From Sulfuricaulis sp. (GTDB lineage Bacteria > Pseudomonadota > Gammaproteobacteria > Acidiferrobacterales > Sulfurifustaceae), in assembly GCA_030650525.1 (NCBI GenBank), contig JAUSDQ010000043.1:1-50930 (forward strand): a stretch of DNA of 50,930 bases, in the 5' to 3' direction. Numbering within the stretch: the first letter of the stretch is position 1; each line of letters begins with the position of its first letter. This document shows, one piece after another, positions 1 to 8,652 of the stretch. Made by a program: the position numbers and the translations under genes. A model generated the notes under the pieces. The model worked only from the letters and a program-made list of their open reading frames with translations. It searched no databases and had not been told where the DNA came from.

Positions 1-710
1 AAAGCATCATCCTGGTCGAGTCGAAAGCGACGGATCAGCTCATCGGCCAGGCTGGATTTACCGGCACCACCGGTACCCGTAATGCCCAGTACCGGCACCT
101 TGCTAGCCTTGGCTTTAGCACGCAAGGTCGTCAACATTTCCGGATCAGCCTTGTCGTTTTCCAGAACCGTCATGAGTTGGGCCAGAGCACGCCATGCGCC
201 CTCGCTGTGGCCAATGAGCGCGTCTAGCGTCTTTGGCGCATAAGATGACAGGTCGCGGTCGCACCGCATCAACATCTCACCGATCATGCCTTGCAAACCC
301 ATGCGTTGGCCGTCTTGCGGACTATAAAGACGTGTTACACCATAAGCTTGCAGTTCTCGGATTTCGGCTGGAACGATTACGCCCCCACCCCCGCCAAAAA
401 CCTGAATATGCTCGCCGCCTCGCTCTTTGAGTAAATCAACCACATATTTGAAATATTCGATATGGCCGCCCTGATAAGAGCTGATGGCAATGCCCTGCAC
501 ATCCTCCTGGAGTGCAGCAGTTACCACTTCCTCCACGCTTCGGTTATGACCGAGATGGATCACCTCGGCGCCCATGCTCTGCAAGATACGTCGCATGATA
601 TTGATGGCTGCATCGTGGCCATCAAAAAGCGCCGCCGCAGTGACGAAGCGCACCTTATGGGTGGGACGGTACTCGGCCAAGGCTTTGAACTCTGCGGATA
701 AATCAGTCAT
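1..710 (-). CDS. icmF: Fused isobutyryl-CoA mutase IcmF, N-terminal part (gene runs off the left edge)
   Basis: IcmF interconverts isobutyryl-CoA and n-butyryl-CoA using adenosylcobalamin and carries its own G-protein chaperone. The 236 visible residues begin at an ATG (708-710, complement). They contain the B12-binding domain with the lower-ligand motif FDGHDAA near residue 35, a glycine-rich [14 protein letters not shown] loop near residue 110, and then the start of the MeaB/ArgK-type GTPase with a Walker A loop ([12 protein letters not shown]) near residue 222. This order, B12 domain then GTPase, is that of IcmF and not of ordinary methylmalonyl-CoA mutase. The substrate-binding domain lies outside the window. 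The gene is about 480 bases from its nearest neighbour and probably has its own promoter. A role in branched-chain acyl-CoA disposal fits the rest of the window. Confidence 0.93.
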   Translation of the reverse strand, partial: MTDLSAEFKALAEYRPTHKVRFVTAAALFDGHDAAINIMRRILQSMGAEVIHLGHNRSVEEVVTAALQEDVQGIAISSYQGGHIEYFKYVVDLLKERGGEHIQVFGGGGGVIVPAEIRELQAYGVTRLYSPQDGQRMGLQGMIGEMLMRCDRDLSSYAPKTLDALIGHSEGAWRALAQLMTVLENDKADPEMLTTLRAKAKASKVPVLGITGTGGAGKSSLADELIRRFRLDQDDA

Positions 711-1192
711 GGCAATCTCCAGTGCGGACACACGTCAACGCTAGCCCGTGACCGGGAAAGCGAAAAATATGCCGATTTGGGTGGCTGTTTTCACCACACC
801 CTGCGTTTTAATTGATTCACTTCGAGCGAAGCCTGCGGTTGACGCGGCGGAAGAGCGTCCCGATTTGGGTCATCCCCGCGGCAATCGGTCTGCTTTCGCC
901 CGAATTGCCATCCCAAGCCTTGTCGTCGACGACTATCCAAAATGTTGACGACCGCATGAACATGCTTGACCCAAGATGGCGTGCCACCCCTGACGACGCT
1001 CACACGCGGGTGCAATAGGCACCTGGATTCAAACGAGACGGCCCGCCGCTTTGTCACGACAAAGACACGTGGTGTTCTTCGTCGTGATGTTTGCCTGCGG
1101 GCCGATTACGCCGTTCACATCCCATGGCGACAAGGACGTGGTTGTCACGATTTTCGCGAATGGCATATTCCGAAAAAAAACCTGGCTTTAGC
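711..1192. other. 482-base intergenic region upstream of icmF
   Basis: No convincing gene is present: the open frames here are short, overlap one another and resemble nothing I recognise. Two CCGATTTGGGT strings (about 772 and 859) repeat within the region. It should contain the icmF promoter and leader. One clean palindrome (1049-1064) is listed separately. I see no factor-independent terminator. Confidence 0.5.
1049..1064. promoter_or_regulatory. Palindrome, possible operator
   Basis: CTTTGTC-AC-GACAAAG is a perfect 7-base inverted repeat around two central bases. It lies about 340 bases upstream of the icmF start and 130 bases past the end of the crotonase gene. No T-run follows, so an operator is more likely than a terminator. 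The cognate regulator is unknown. Confidence 0.3.
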
Positions 1193-2005
1193 TTATGCCC
1201 CGCTCCAAACAGGCGCACGCTTTTCCAGGAAAGCGGCAACGCCTTCCTTCACGTCGGCAGTGCTTTGCGCCAGCGTCAGGTAATGTTGCAGCAGGCCCAA
1301 CGCCGGCATCAGCGCCAGATCCTGCTGCTCAAAGAGCGCCTTCTTTCCGAGCTTCAACAGCAGCGGCGACTTGGATGCCAGCCGCTCCGACCAGTCGCGC
1401 ACGGTCTCCGCGAATTCCGAGGGTGCGACGACGCGATTGATAAAACCGAGGCTTTGCGCCTCTTCGGCCGACATCTGATCGCCCAGGAAGATCATCTCGG
1501 ACATCCGCTTGCGTGGAATGTTGCGCTGCATCAGCGCCGAAATCATGAAGGGGAAAACGCCGACGTTGATTTCTGGCGTGCCAATCCGCACGCCCTGTTT
1601 GGCGATGACGAGGTCGCAGGCCATGACCAGGCCAAAACCACCCGCCAGCGCGTGACCGTTCAAGGCGCACAGCACAGGCACCTTCATACTCACGATGGCA
1701 TGCACCAGATCGGGCATCGAGCCATTCCTGATGTGCTTGGTGACAACGGTCTCGGTGGCGGCCATTCCCTTGAGATCGCCTCCAGCCGAGAAGACTTTGT
1801 CATGCGTCGACGTCAGCACGACGCAGCGCGCCGCACTCTCGTGCTCAGCCCGATCCAAGGCGGCCATGAGACCCGCCAACAGCTCATCATTGATCGCGTT
1901 GCGCGTATCAGGTTGATTAAGCGAGATGGTGACGACGCCCTTGTCACTTAGGGAATACAGGACCGCGTCACCCGCGTTCCCAGTCGGTTTCTGAAGTGCT
2001 GACAT
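1193..2005 (-). CDS. Enoyl-CoA hydratase/isomerase (crotonase family)
   Basis: A crotonase of 270 aa, normal length for the family, expected to hydrate or isomerise an enoyl-CoA in the cytoplasm. The first oxyanion-hole segment (FSAGGDLKG) and the second (ALAGGFGLVMACD) are present. At the position of the first catalytic glutamate of rat enoyl-CoA hydratase there is a glycine, while the second glutamate is kept in TPEINVG. Single-glutamate crotonases include isomerases and carnitinyl-CoA dehydratase-like enzymes, so plain hydratase activity is not assured. The ATG at 2005 has a GAGGG-type ribosome site. It follows the SDR gene by 19 bases and is probably co-transcribed with it. Confidence 0.88.
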   Translation of the reverse strand: MSALQKPTGNAGDAVLYSLSDKGVVTISLNQPDTRNAINDELLAGLMAALDRAEHESAARCVVLTSTHDKVFSAGGDLKGMAATETVVTKHIRNGSMPDLVHAIVSMKVPVLCALNGHALAGGFGLVMACDLVIAKQGVRIGTPEINVGVFPFMISALMQRNIPRKRMSEMIFLGDQMSAEEAQSLGFINRVVAPSEFAETVRDWSERLASKSPLLLKLGKKALFEQQDLALMPALGLLQHYLTLAQSTADVKEGVAAFLEKRAPVWSGA

Positions 2006-2024
2006 GGTGGTGATTCCCTCGGCC

Positions 2025-2774
2025 TCAGGCCATTGTCAATCCGCCGCTCACCGACAGCGTCTGCCCGGTGATGTAACCAGCGCGCTCGGACGCAAGGAAG
2101 GCCACCGCAGCGCCGATGTCCTCGGGCTCGCCCAGGCGGCCCAGCGGAACGCCCTTGACCATCGACTCGAGCAGCTTGGCGTTGGTGGGGTCGATCACCG
2201 ACTCAAAGCCGGGTGTACGCGTTGGGCCCGGGCACACGCAATTCGCGGTCACACTCTTGCGTGCCACTTCGCGCGCCAGGGTTTTTGTGAATGAAATGAC
2301 GGCACCCTTGGCACCGGAATAAACGGCTTCAAACGACGAGCCGACCCGTGCGGCATCCGAGCTGATGCTGATGATGCGTCCCCATTTACGCTCCGTCATG
2401 CCGGGCAGAACGGCGTGGATCATGCGCAATGTGCCGAAATAATTGATGTCGATCACCTTTTGCCAGAACGCCTCGTCGGTCTGGATGAATGGCTTGAGCT
2501 CATCCCATCCGGCATTATTCACCAGCACGTCAATCGGTCCAAGTTCGGCCGTGGTGCGGGCGACGGCAGCGAGTACCGATGCGGAATTGGCCACATCCAG
2601 GGGCACGAAGATCGCCTTGCCGCCGGCCTTCTCGATCAGGGCGATGGTCTCCCTTGACTCCGGCTCACGCATGTCTCCCACCGCCACGGCGTAGCCGCCA
2701 TCGGCGATAGCCAGTGCGATCGCCCGGCCAATTCCGCGCCCTGCTCCGCTTACAAATGCAACTCGTTGGGTCAT
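2025..2774 (-). CDS. SDR dehydrogenase, 2-hydroxycyclohexanecarboxyl-CoA dehydrogenase (BadH)-like
   Basis: A classical short-chain dehydrogenase of 249 aa. It shows the NAD(P)-binding motif SGAGRGIG near residue 10, the NNAG motif (VLVNNAGWDELKP), a catalytic serine in ISISSDAA and the YxxxK pair in VYSGAKG. The NNAGWD segment and the following helix resemble BadH, which oxidises 2-hydroxycyclohexane-1-carboxyl-CoA in alicyclic acid degradation. The likely substrate is therefore a 3-hydroxyacyl-CoA on a ring or branched chain. GAAAGGAATTGAA precedes the ATG. It sits between the MarR gene and a crotonase, consistent with a hydration/oxidation pair. The BadH assignment is family-level only. 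Confidence 0.85.
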   Translation of the reverse strand: MTQRVAFVSGAGRGIGRAIALAIADGGYAVAVGDMREPESRETIALIEKAGGKAIFVPLDVANSASVLAAVARTTAELGPIDVLVNNAGWDELKPFIQTDEAFWQKVIDINYFGTLRMIHAVLPGMTERKWGRIISISSDAARVGSSFEAVYSGAKGAVISFTKTLAREVARKSVTANCVCPGPTRTPGFESVIDPTNAKLLESMVKGVPLGRLGEPEDIGAAVAFLASERAGYITGQTLSVSGGLTMA

Positions 2775-2919
2775 TTCAATTCCTTTCGTTGATGGTGGGA
2801 CTAAAACCGAAAACCCGGAATGGGTTCATCCGATTTCCTGCTCGCCGTCGCGTCAGTGACGCGTTGGCCTGCGCAAATCCTGCTGAATCGAAATCATAGG
2901 CAAAGCCGAAGTGCCAGAG

Positions 2920-2937
2920 ATCGTCCGAAACGACAAT
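2920..2937. promoter_or_regulatory. Candidate MarR operator (copy 1)
   Basis: ATCGTCCGAAACGACAAT is an inverted repeat with 6-base arms (one mismatch) around six bases. It lies between the MarR gene and the BadH-like SDR start, about 145 bases upstream of the SDR. Closely matching sites occur at 4886-4900 (13 of 15 bases) and 27629-27643 (complement), all in promoter regions. The link to the MarR protein is an inference from proximity. Confidence 0.45.
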
Positions 2938-2966
2938 GTTTCATTTCATCCTGAAGGACAAGCCGT

Positions 2967-3437
2967 TTAAAGCTTCGACATGTTGGTTTGCAGCTTGGTG
3001 AAATAATGAATAAACGCCAGCCGGTCATCAAACGACAGGTCTATCAGGGCCTGATCGTAGAAATTGTGGATGGGCTCCTGCAGCTTTTGCCACAGCACCT
3101 CGCCCTTCGCGGCGAGCTTGACTTTACGCGAACGGCGATCATCCTCGCTGGTGGAGCGTTCGAGCAAGCCGTCGCGCTCCAGGCGCGACAACAGGACTGT
3201 CAGGTTCTGACGACTTACCAGCAAATAGCGCGACAAATCGCCAATCGACATGCCGCCGACCGCTTGCGGTCGCGACAGCGCCCCCAGCACCGACCACCGT
3301 TGCGTCGTCATGCCGAACTCCTCGACCGCCTGACTGCCCTTGGTATGCAAGGTATTGGCGGCTTGAAACAGGCGAAAGAACAAGCGGTTGTCGATCTCTT
3401 GAACCGCGTAATTCTTTTCAGTTTGCAAGTCGGCCAT
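2967..3437 (-). CDS. MarR-family transcriptional regulator
   Basis: A small DNA-binding protein of 156 aa from the ATG at 3437; a TTG at 3452 directly after an in-frame stop is the only longer choice. The winged helix-turn-helix is clear: MSIGDLSRYLLVSRQNLTVL is the recognition region and DGLLERSTSEDDRRSRKVKL is the wing with the conserved DxRxxxV/L pattern. Flanking helices would form the dimer interface. MarR repressors in catabolic clusters commonly respond to aromatic or acyl-CoA ligands. The gene lies between an acyl-CoA dehydrogenase and an SDR, with a palindrome just downstream, so it probably controls these neighbours. The ligand is unknown. Confidence 0.9.
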   Translation of the reverse strand: MADLQTEKNYAVQEIDNRLFFRLFQAANTLHTKGSQAVEEFGMTTQRWSVLGALSRPQAVGGMSIGDLSRYLLVSRQNLTVLLSRLERDGLLERSTSEDDRRSRKVKLAAKGEVLWQKLQEPIHNFYDQALIDLSFDDRLAFIHYFTKLQTNMSKL

Positions 3438-3545
3438 CGGATGTATCAGCAATCAGGGCAGCGGCTTGCAGGTTTTTTCGCGCGCGTGCAGCGCGAGCTT
3501 GGCCAGCAGGCATCATTGTTGTCTCGATGGGCCTGCGTGGCCGGC

Positions 3546-4760
<1,215 letters not shown>

Positions 4761-5186
4761 GGACTCTCCTCGTTGAAAGAATGACTCCCTTGCGCGGCGC
4801 GGCAAATGGGCTTGGCAATGTCCGGGGCCGATCAACCGGGGCCCGGCTGCATTTTTTATTCTCAACGATTGATGTCCACGACGCCTCGTCCAAAGCGACA
4901 GTTGGCACCGCCCGATGATGGGCTACCAAGCGCACGAGCCTGCACCGCTTTGCCAGGCATCGGGTTTCTGAATGGACGGTGAATGGGTTGGTCATTGACG
5001 ACTGACGTGCGCTGAGGGAACCGCCCCTTGTGAGCCATGGTGAAATTGGCGGTCCGTCGTGGAGCCCATTTTTTGGGGGGCAAGATCAGCCTGCCAGAAA
5101 TGTCAATTTGGACGATGCCAACGACACCACAGCGATAAACAATTGCCTTGACGTAAACCCTGAACATTCCAAGGATGGCATAAGCA
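4761..5186. promoter_or_regulatory. Divergent promoter region between acyl-CoA dehydrogenase and DECR2-like genes
   Basis: These 426 bases separate two divergent catabolic genes and hold no credible gene. A copy of the candidate MarR operator lies at 4886-4900. A TTGACG at 5148-5153 upstream of the + strand gene could be a -35 box, but the -10 spacing lands on the weak AAGGAT that also overlaps the ribosome site, so I do not call a promoter. Confidence 0.45.
4886..4900. promoter_or_regulatory. Candidate MarR operator (copy 2)
   Basis: TCGTCCAAAGCGACA matches 13 of 15 bases of the palindromic site at 2921-2935. It lies 126 bases upstream of the acyl-CoA dehydrogenase start, in the divergent region shared with the dienoyl-CoA reductase-like gene. 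This is where a repressor of both operons would be expected. Confidence 0.42.
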
Positions 5187-5996
5187 ATGGACGCATTCAA
5201 ACACAATGTACTGGCCGGAAAAACTGCGTTTATCGTCGGCGCTTCCAGCGGCATCAACCTTGGCATTGCGCAGCATTTCGCCCGTCAGGGAGCAAGAATA
5301 GTGGTGGTGAGTCGCACCGAGGCAAAAATTGCCGCCGCCGCCGCCGGAATCGTTGAAGCGGGTGGCGATGCCCTTGGAATTGCGGCCGACGTGCGGGACT
5401 TCGCGGCGCTGGATGCTGCCTTCATGCAGGCCAGCGACCGTTTCGGCAAGATTGACATCGTCATTTCGGGGGCCGCCGGCAATTTCGTGGCACCGGCCGC
5501 TGCGATGTCGGCCAATGGCTTCAAGACGGTCATCGACATTGATCTGATCGGCACCTTCAATGTGCTGCGCGCATCCTATCCGTATCTGAATCGGCCGGGT
5601 GCGTCGCTGCTGTCAATCACGGCAACCCAAGGCACCAATCCCGCGATGTTCCAAGCCCATGCCTGCGCGGCGAAGGCGGGGATCAATATGTTGACCAAGT
5701 GCCTGGCCATGGAATGGGGCCCCGAGGGGATACGCGTCAACGCGATTTCCCCAGGGCCGATTGCCGGCACCGAAGGCATGGCTCGTCTCACGCCGACGCC
5801 CGAAGCGGAGCATGCGCTCAAATCGCGCCTCGCATTGCGGGACTACGGCAGCCTGCGCGATGTCGCCGACACCGCGCTGTTTCTCGCCTCGGACAATGCG
5901 CGCTATATCACCGGCTCCATCATCGAATGCGATGGTGGCTGCAAACTCGGCGATGCATCGACCAGCGATATCGGCAATTTTTCGATCAAGATGTAA
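5187..5996 (+). CDS. 2,4-dienoyl-CoA reductase-like SDR (DECR2 type)
   Basis: An SDR-fold protein of 269 aa resembling peroxisomal 2,4-dienoyl-CoA reductase, which uses NADPH to reduce dienoyl-CoA to 3-enoyl-CoA. The cofactor motif is VGASSGINLG. The segment SGAAGNFVAPAAAMSANGF and the motif NAISPGPIAGTEGM closely follow DECR2. The usual SDR tyrosine four residues before the catalytic lysine (K163) is alanine (A159), as in DECR2 and unlike alcohol-dehydrogenase SDRs. This supports a reductase of conjugated double bonds over a hydroxyacyl dehydrogenase. AAGGAT precedes the ATG. The crotonase gene begins immediately after the stop codon, so the two form one operon. Confidence 0.87.
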   Translation: MDAFKHNVLAGKTAFIVGASSGINLGIAQHFARQGARIVVVSRTEAKIAAAAAGIVEAGGDALGIAADVRDFAALDAAFMQASDRFGKIDIVISGAAGNFVAPAAAMSANGFKTVIDIDLIGTFNVLRASYPYLNRPGASLLSITATQGTNPAMFQAHACAAKAGINMLTKCLAMEWGPEGIRVNAISPGPIAGTEGMARLTPTPEAEHALKSRLALRDYGSLRDVADTALFLASDNARYITGSIIECDGGCKLGDASTSDIGNFSIKM

Positions 5997-6800
5997 ATGA
6001 CAACATCAAACAACTCGGAGCCCGCGCTACGCCTTCAGAAGTTTGAAGCCGGGTATGCGATCGTGACCTTGAACCGTCCGCTCGCGATGAACGCCTTGTC
6101 GGCGCGGCTTTGTCAGGAATTGACGCAGACATTTCGCCAACTGGCGGCCGACCCGACGGTACGGGTGCTAATTCTGACGGGTGCCGGGCGTGCATTCTGC
6201 GCCGGTCTCGACCTGAAGGAGTTGGGTCGTAGCACCAATGCGCTGCTGTCCAACGTGGGCTCGGGCGATGATCCAATTCAGAGCCTCGCGGCTTTCAAGG
6301 GCCCGATTATCGGTGCGATCAATGGCACTGCGATCACCGGTGGGTTCGAGTTGGCGCTGGCCTGCGATGTTCTGATTGCATCGACTCAGGCCCGTTTCGC
6401 CGACACCCATGCGCGCGTGGGCGTGATGCCAGGCTGGGGACTTTCGCAAAAACTAAGCCGCTCGGTGGGCCTGGCGCGCGCCAAGGAAATATCGCTGTCC
6501 GGAAATTTCGTGTCAGCCGAACGCGCACTCGCAATCGGCTTGGTCAACCGCCTGGTCGAACCGGACGAACTGATGGCGCAGGCGACGCAACTCGCGCTGG
6601 ACATGCTGTCGGCCGTGCCGGAGATGCTGGTGGCATACAAGACCCTGATGGACACGGGCTTTGCAATGAGTCTGGCCGATGGACTTGAGCTCGAACACAG
6701 GCAGTCGCAAGCCTGGAATCAAGCGTTGAACTCGGGCGAAATCGAACAGCGCAGAACCGACGTTCGACAGCGAGGACGCGCGCAAATGGGCGAGAGCTGA
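5997..6800 (+). CDS. Enoyl-CoA hydratase/isomerase (crotonase family)
   Basis: A crotonase of 267 aa. Its ATG directly abuts the stop of the DECR2-like gene, indicating translational coupling. It has the oxyanion-hole motifs FCAGLDLKEL and ITGGFELALACD with the first catalytic glutamate kept. The second glutamate position reads ADTHARVG, so histidine replaces it. The following PGWGLSQKL segment is shared with the crotonase at 19502-20251, and the two are evidently paralogues. Downstream of a dienoyl-CoA reductase, a 3-enoyl to 2-enoyl isomerase or hydratase role is most plausible. The exact reaction is not determinable. Confidence 0.87.
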   Translation: MTTSNNSEPALRLQKFEAGYAIVTLNRPLAMNALSARLCQELTQTFRQLAADPTVRVLILTGAGRAFCAGLDLKELGRSTNALLSNVGSGDDPIQSLAAFKGPIIGAINGTAITGGFELALACDVLIASTQARFADTHARVGVMPGWGLSQKLSRSVGLARAKEISLSGNFVSAERALAIGLVNRLVEPDELMAQATQLALDMLSAVPEMLVAYKTLMDTGFAMSLADGLELEHRQSQAWNQALNSGEIEQRRTDVRQRGRAQMGES

Positions 6801-6842
6801 GATCCACCCAGACAGTTACGAACTTCATCATGGGGTAAACCA

Positions 6843-7679
6843 ATGTCATCATTGACTTCAGACGCGCACCAGTATCAGACACTGCAAATCTCCCGGGAGG
6901 GTGCGGTGGACTGGGTGACGCTCAACCGGCCCGAGCATCTCAACACGCTGAACCATCGGATGACGGAAGAACTGGGCCACTATTTCGACAGTCTCCATGC
7001 CAACCCGCGGGTGCGTCTGGTGGTGCTGCGGGGCGCCGGCACGGCGTTTTGCGCGGGACTCGACATGCGTGACAGCGAGGGCGAGGAACGCGCCTTTGAT
7101 CTGGAATCGGCCGGCCCGGCGCAAAGGCTGGTGCTGCAGCGCCGCATCAGCGACATCGTGATCCGCATGCGCCGGGTGCCGCAGCCGATCATCAGCCTGG
7201 TGCATGGACCGGCTTGCGGCGGCGGATTTGCGCTTGCGCTCGCGTCCGATATTCGCATCGCGGGGGAAAGCGCGCGCATGAACGCGGCCTTCATTCGCAT
7301 CGGCCTGTCCGGCTGCGACATCGGCGTGTCCTATTTCCTGCCGCGTCTGGTGGGTGTCTCGGTCGCCTCCGAGCTGATGCTGACCGGCCGTTTCATCAAG
7401 GCCGATCGTGCCTTGCGGGTGGGCCTGGTGTCGGAGGTCGTGCCCGACGAGCAACTGGTCGAACTGGCAAAAACCTATGTGGCGGACATGCTGAACACCG
7501 CGCCGCTGGGATTGCGCCTCACCAAGGAATGCCTCAATATCAGCGTCGATGCCGGCAGCCTGGAGGCCGCCATCGCCATGGAAGACCGCAATCAGGTCTT
7601 GTGCACCTTGACCCAGGATTTCAACGAAGGCATCGCGGCCTTCATTGAGAAGCGGCCGCCCCGCTATTCGAACACCTAG
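6843..7679 (+). CDS. Enoyl-CoA hydratase/isomerase (crotonase family, EchA12-like)
   Basis: A crotonase of 278 aa starting 42 bases after the previous crotonase. Motifs are FCAGLDMRDSEG and ACGGGFALALASD. At the first catalytic glutamate position there is alanine, and the second region reads NAAFIRIGLSGCDIGVSY, so neither glutamate of classical hydratase is obvious. The SGCDIGVSYFLPR segment resembles mycobacterial EchA12-type proteins. This group includes proteins of undetermined reaction, possibly isomerases, hydrolases or ring-cleaving enzymes. The C-terminal EGIAAFIEKRPP is the typical crotonase tail. The ribosome site is weak (GGGGTAAACCA). It is in a four-gene + strand operon. Confidence 0.84.
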   Translation: MSSLTSDAHQYQTLQISREGAVDWVTLNRPEHLNTLNHRMTEELGHYFDSLHANPRVRLVVLRGAGTAFCAGLDMRDSEGEERAFDLESAGPAQRLVLQRRISDIVIRMRRVPQPIISLVHGPACGGGFALALASDIRIAGESARMNAAFIRIGLSGCDIGVSYFLPRLVGVSVASELMLTGRFIKADRALRVGLVSEVVPDEQLVELAKTYVADMLNTAPLGLRLTKECLNISVDAGSLEAAIAMEDRNQVLCTLTQDFNEGIAAFIEKRPPRYSNT

Positions 7680-7692
7680 GAAAGAAGAGATC

Positions 7693-8490
7693 ATGACTTT
7701 CAAGTTCATCACGCTGGAGGTGACAAACGACATCGCCGTCCTCACCTTCAACCAGCCCGGCACGCGCAACGGCTTGACCGTCGCGATGCAAAATGAAATG
7801 CTCACCGCGCTGGCGCAATTGCGCGAGAGTGGCGCCACCCGGGCATTGATACTCACGGGCGCGGGAAATTCGTTTTGCGCTGGCGCCGACTTGAATCAGA
7901 TGGACGCCGGCGACCAGGGCCTGACGGTCGGCCAGAGTACCGCGAAAATCATCGAGGAAGTGTCCAATCCGTTGGTTCTGGCCCTGCAAAATTTGCCGTT
8001 TCCCGTGGTTTCCGCCGTCAATGGCGCTGCGGCCGGGGCCGGCATCAGCCTGGCGCTCGCCGCCGATGTGGTGGTCGCGGCACGCTCCGCATTTTTCCTC
8101 ACGCCGTTTCTCCCACGCCTGGGCATCGTCCCGGACATGGGGGCAACCTGGTTCCTGCCGCGCCATCTCGGCCGCGCCCGTGCGCTCGGTCTGATGCTGC
8201 TGGGTGATCGTCTGTCAGCGACGCAGGCCCAGGAATGGGGCTTGATCTGGTCCTGTGTGGACGATGCCCTGTTGATGGATGAGGCCCAAAGCATTGCGGC
8301 GCGACTGGCCAAGGCGCCGGCACACGCGGCCCTGGAGGCGCGGCGCGCCCTCGACGCCGCCGACGGCCAGGGACTGGCGGCACAGCTTGATTACGAAAAG
8401 CGGCGCCAGCGCGAACTCATCGATCTGCCGTCCTTCGGCGAAGGCGTCAAGTCGTTTTTCGAGAAGCGTGAGCCCGTCTTCAGGCGCTAA
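7693..8490 (+). CDS. Crotonase, PaaG-like (ring-1,2-epoxyphenylacetyl-CoA isomerase type)
   Basis: A crotonase of 265 aa from the ATG at 7693, preceded by GAAAGAAGAGATC. It has FCAGADLNQMD, the second oxyanion segment AAGAGISLALAADVVV, and the diagnostic stretch LGIVPDMGATWFLPR followed by AQEWGLIWSCVDD. This combination, with an aspartate in PDMG instead of a second glutamate, is that of PaaG. PaaG isomerises the ring epoxide to an oxepin and also shifts double bonds in beta-oxidation intermediates. A delta3/delta2-enoyl-CoA isomerase role beside the dienoyl-CoA reductase is consistent. The phenylacetate pathway itself is not present in the window. It is the last gene before the palindromic element. 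Confidence 0.85.
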   Translation: MTFKFITLEVTNDIAVLTFNQPGTRNGLTVAMQNEMLTALAQLRESGATRALILTGAGNSFCAGADLNQMDAGDQGLTVGQSTAKIIEEVSNPLVLALQNLPFPVVSAVNGAAAGAGISLALAADVVVAARSAFFLTPFLPRLGIVPDMGATWFLPRHLGRARALGLMLLGDRLSATQAQEWGLIWSCVDDALLMDEAQSIAARLAKAPAHAALEARRALDAADGQGLAAQLDYEKRRQRELIDLPSFGEGVKSFFEKREPVFRR

Positions 8491-8649
8491 GGGTTCGTTC
8501 GGTAATAAGTTGTGCATTTGGCCGTCGGATTCGGGATGCGATGCTAGGCGCAAAGCGTGCCGTGTGGCTCTGCCACACAAGCGATTTGCAACAACGCAGC
8601 GCACCCGAAGCTGGCGAGACAAATGTGCAAGTTATTGCTGAACAAGCCC
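8491..8649. mobile_element. 159-bp long imperfect palindrome, MITE-like
   Basis: Almost the whole gap between two convergent genes is one inverted repeat centred near 8570. The left end reads GGGTTCGTTCGGTAATAAGT and the complement of the right end reads GGGCTTGTTCAGCAATAACT. The centre is a perfect 7-base hairpin, GTGTGGC-TCT-GCCACAC (8562-8578). The element is flanked on both sides by TAA (8488-8490 and 8650-8652), which may be a 3-base target duplication of the kind made by some IS5-group elements. No transposase is encoded, so it would be a non-autonomous element. It could also act as a bidirectional terminator for the facing operons. The IS-family link is inference. Confidence 0.55.
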
Positions 8650-8652
8650 TAA

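Noticed and set aside
1091-1951. 286-aa plus-strand frame opposite the first crotonase
   Set aside because: It is the antisense shadow of a well-supported crotonase, rich in R, H and Q as GC-rich shadow frames are.
3460-3500. GC-rich hairpin with a six-base T-run near 3475
   Set aside because: On either strand the homopolymer run is on the wrong side or of the wrong base for a factor-independent terminator.
5148-5176. TTGACG plus AAGGAT as a promoter
   Set aside because: The -10 box is poor and coincides with the ribosome site; left as a note only.
4862-5266. 134-aa minus-strand open frame in the divergent region and DECR2 start
   Set aside because: It overlaps the start of a clear SDR gene, has no recognisable motif or ribosome site, and leaves no room for the divergent promoters.
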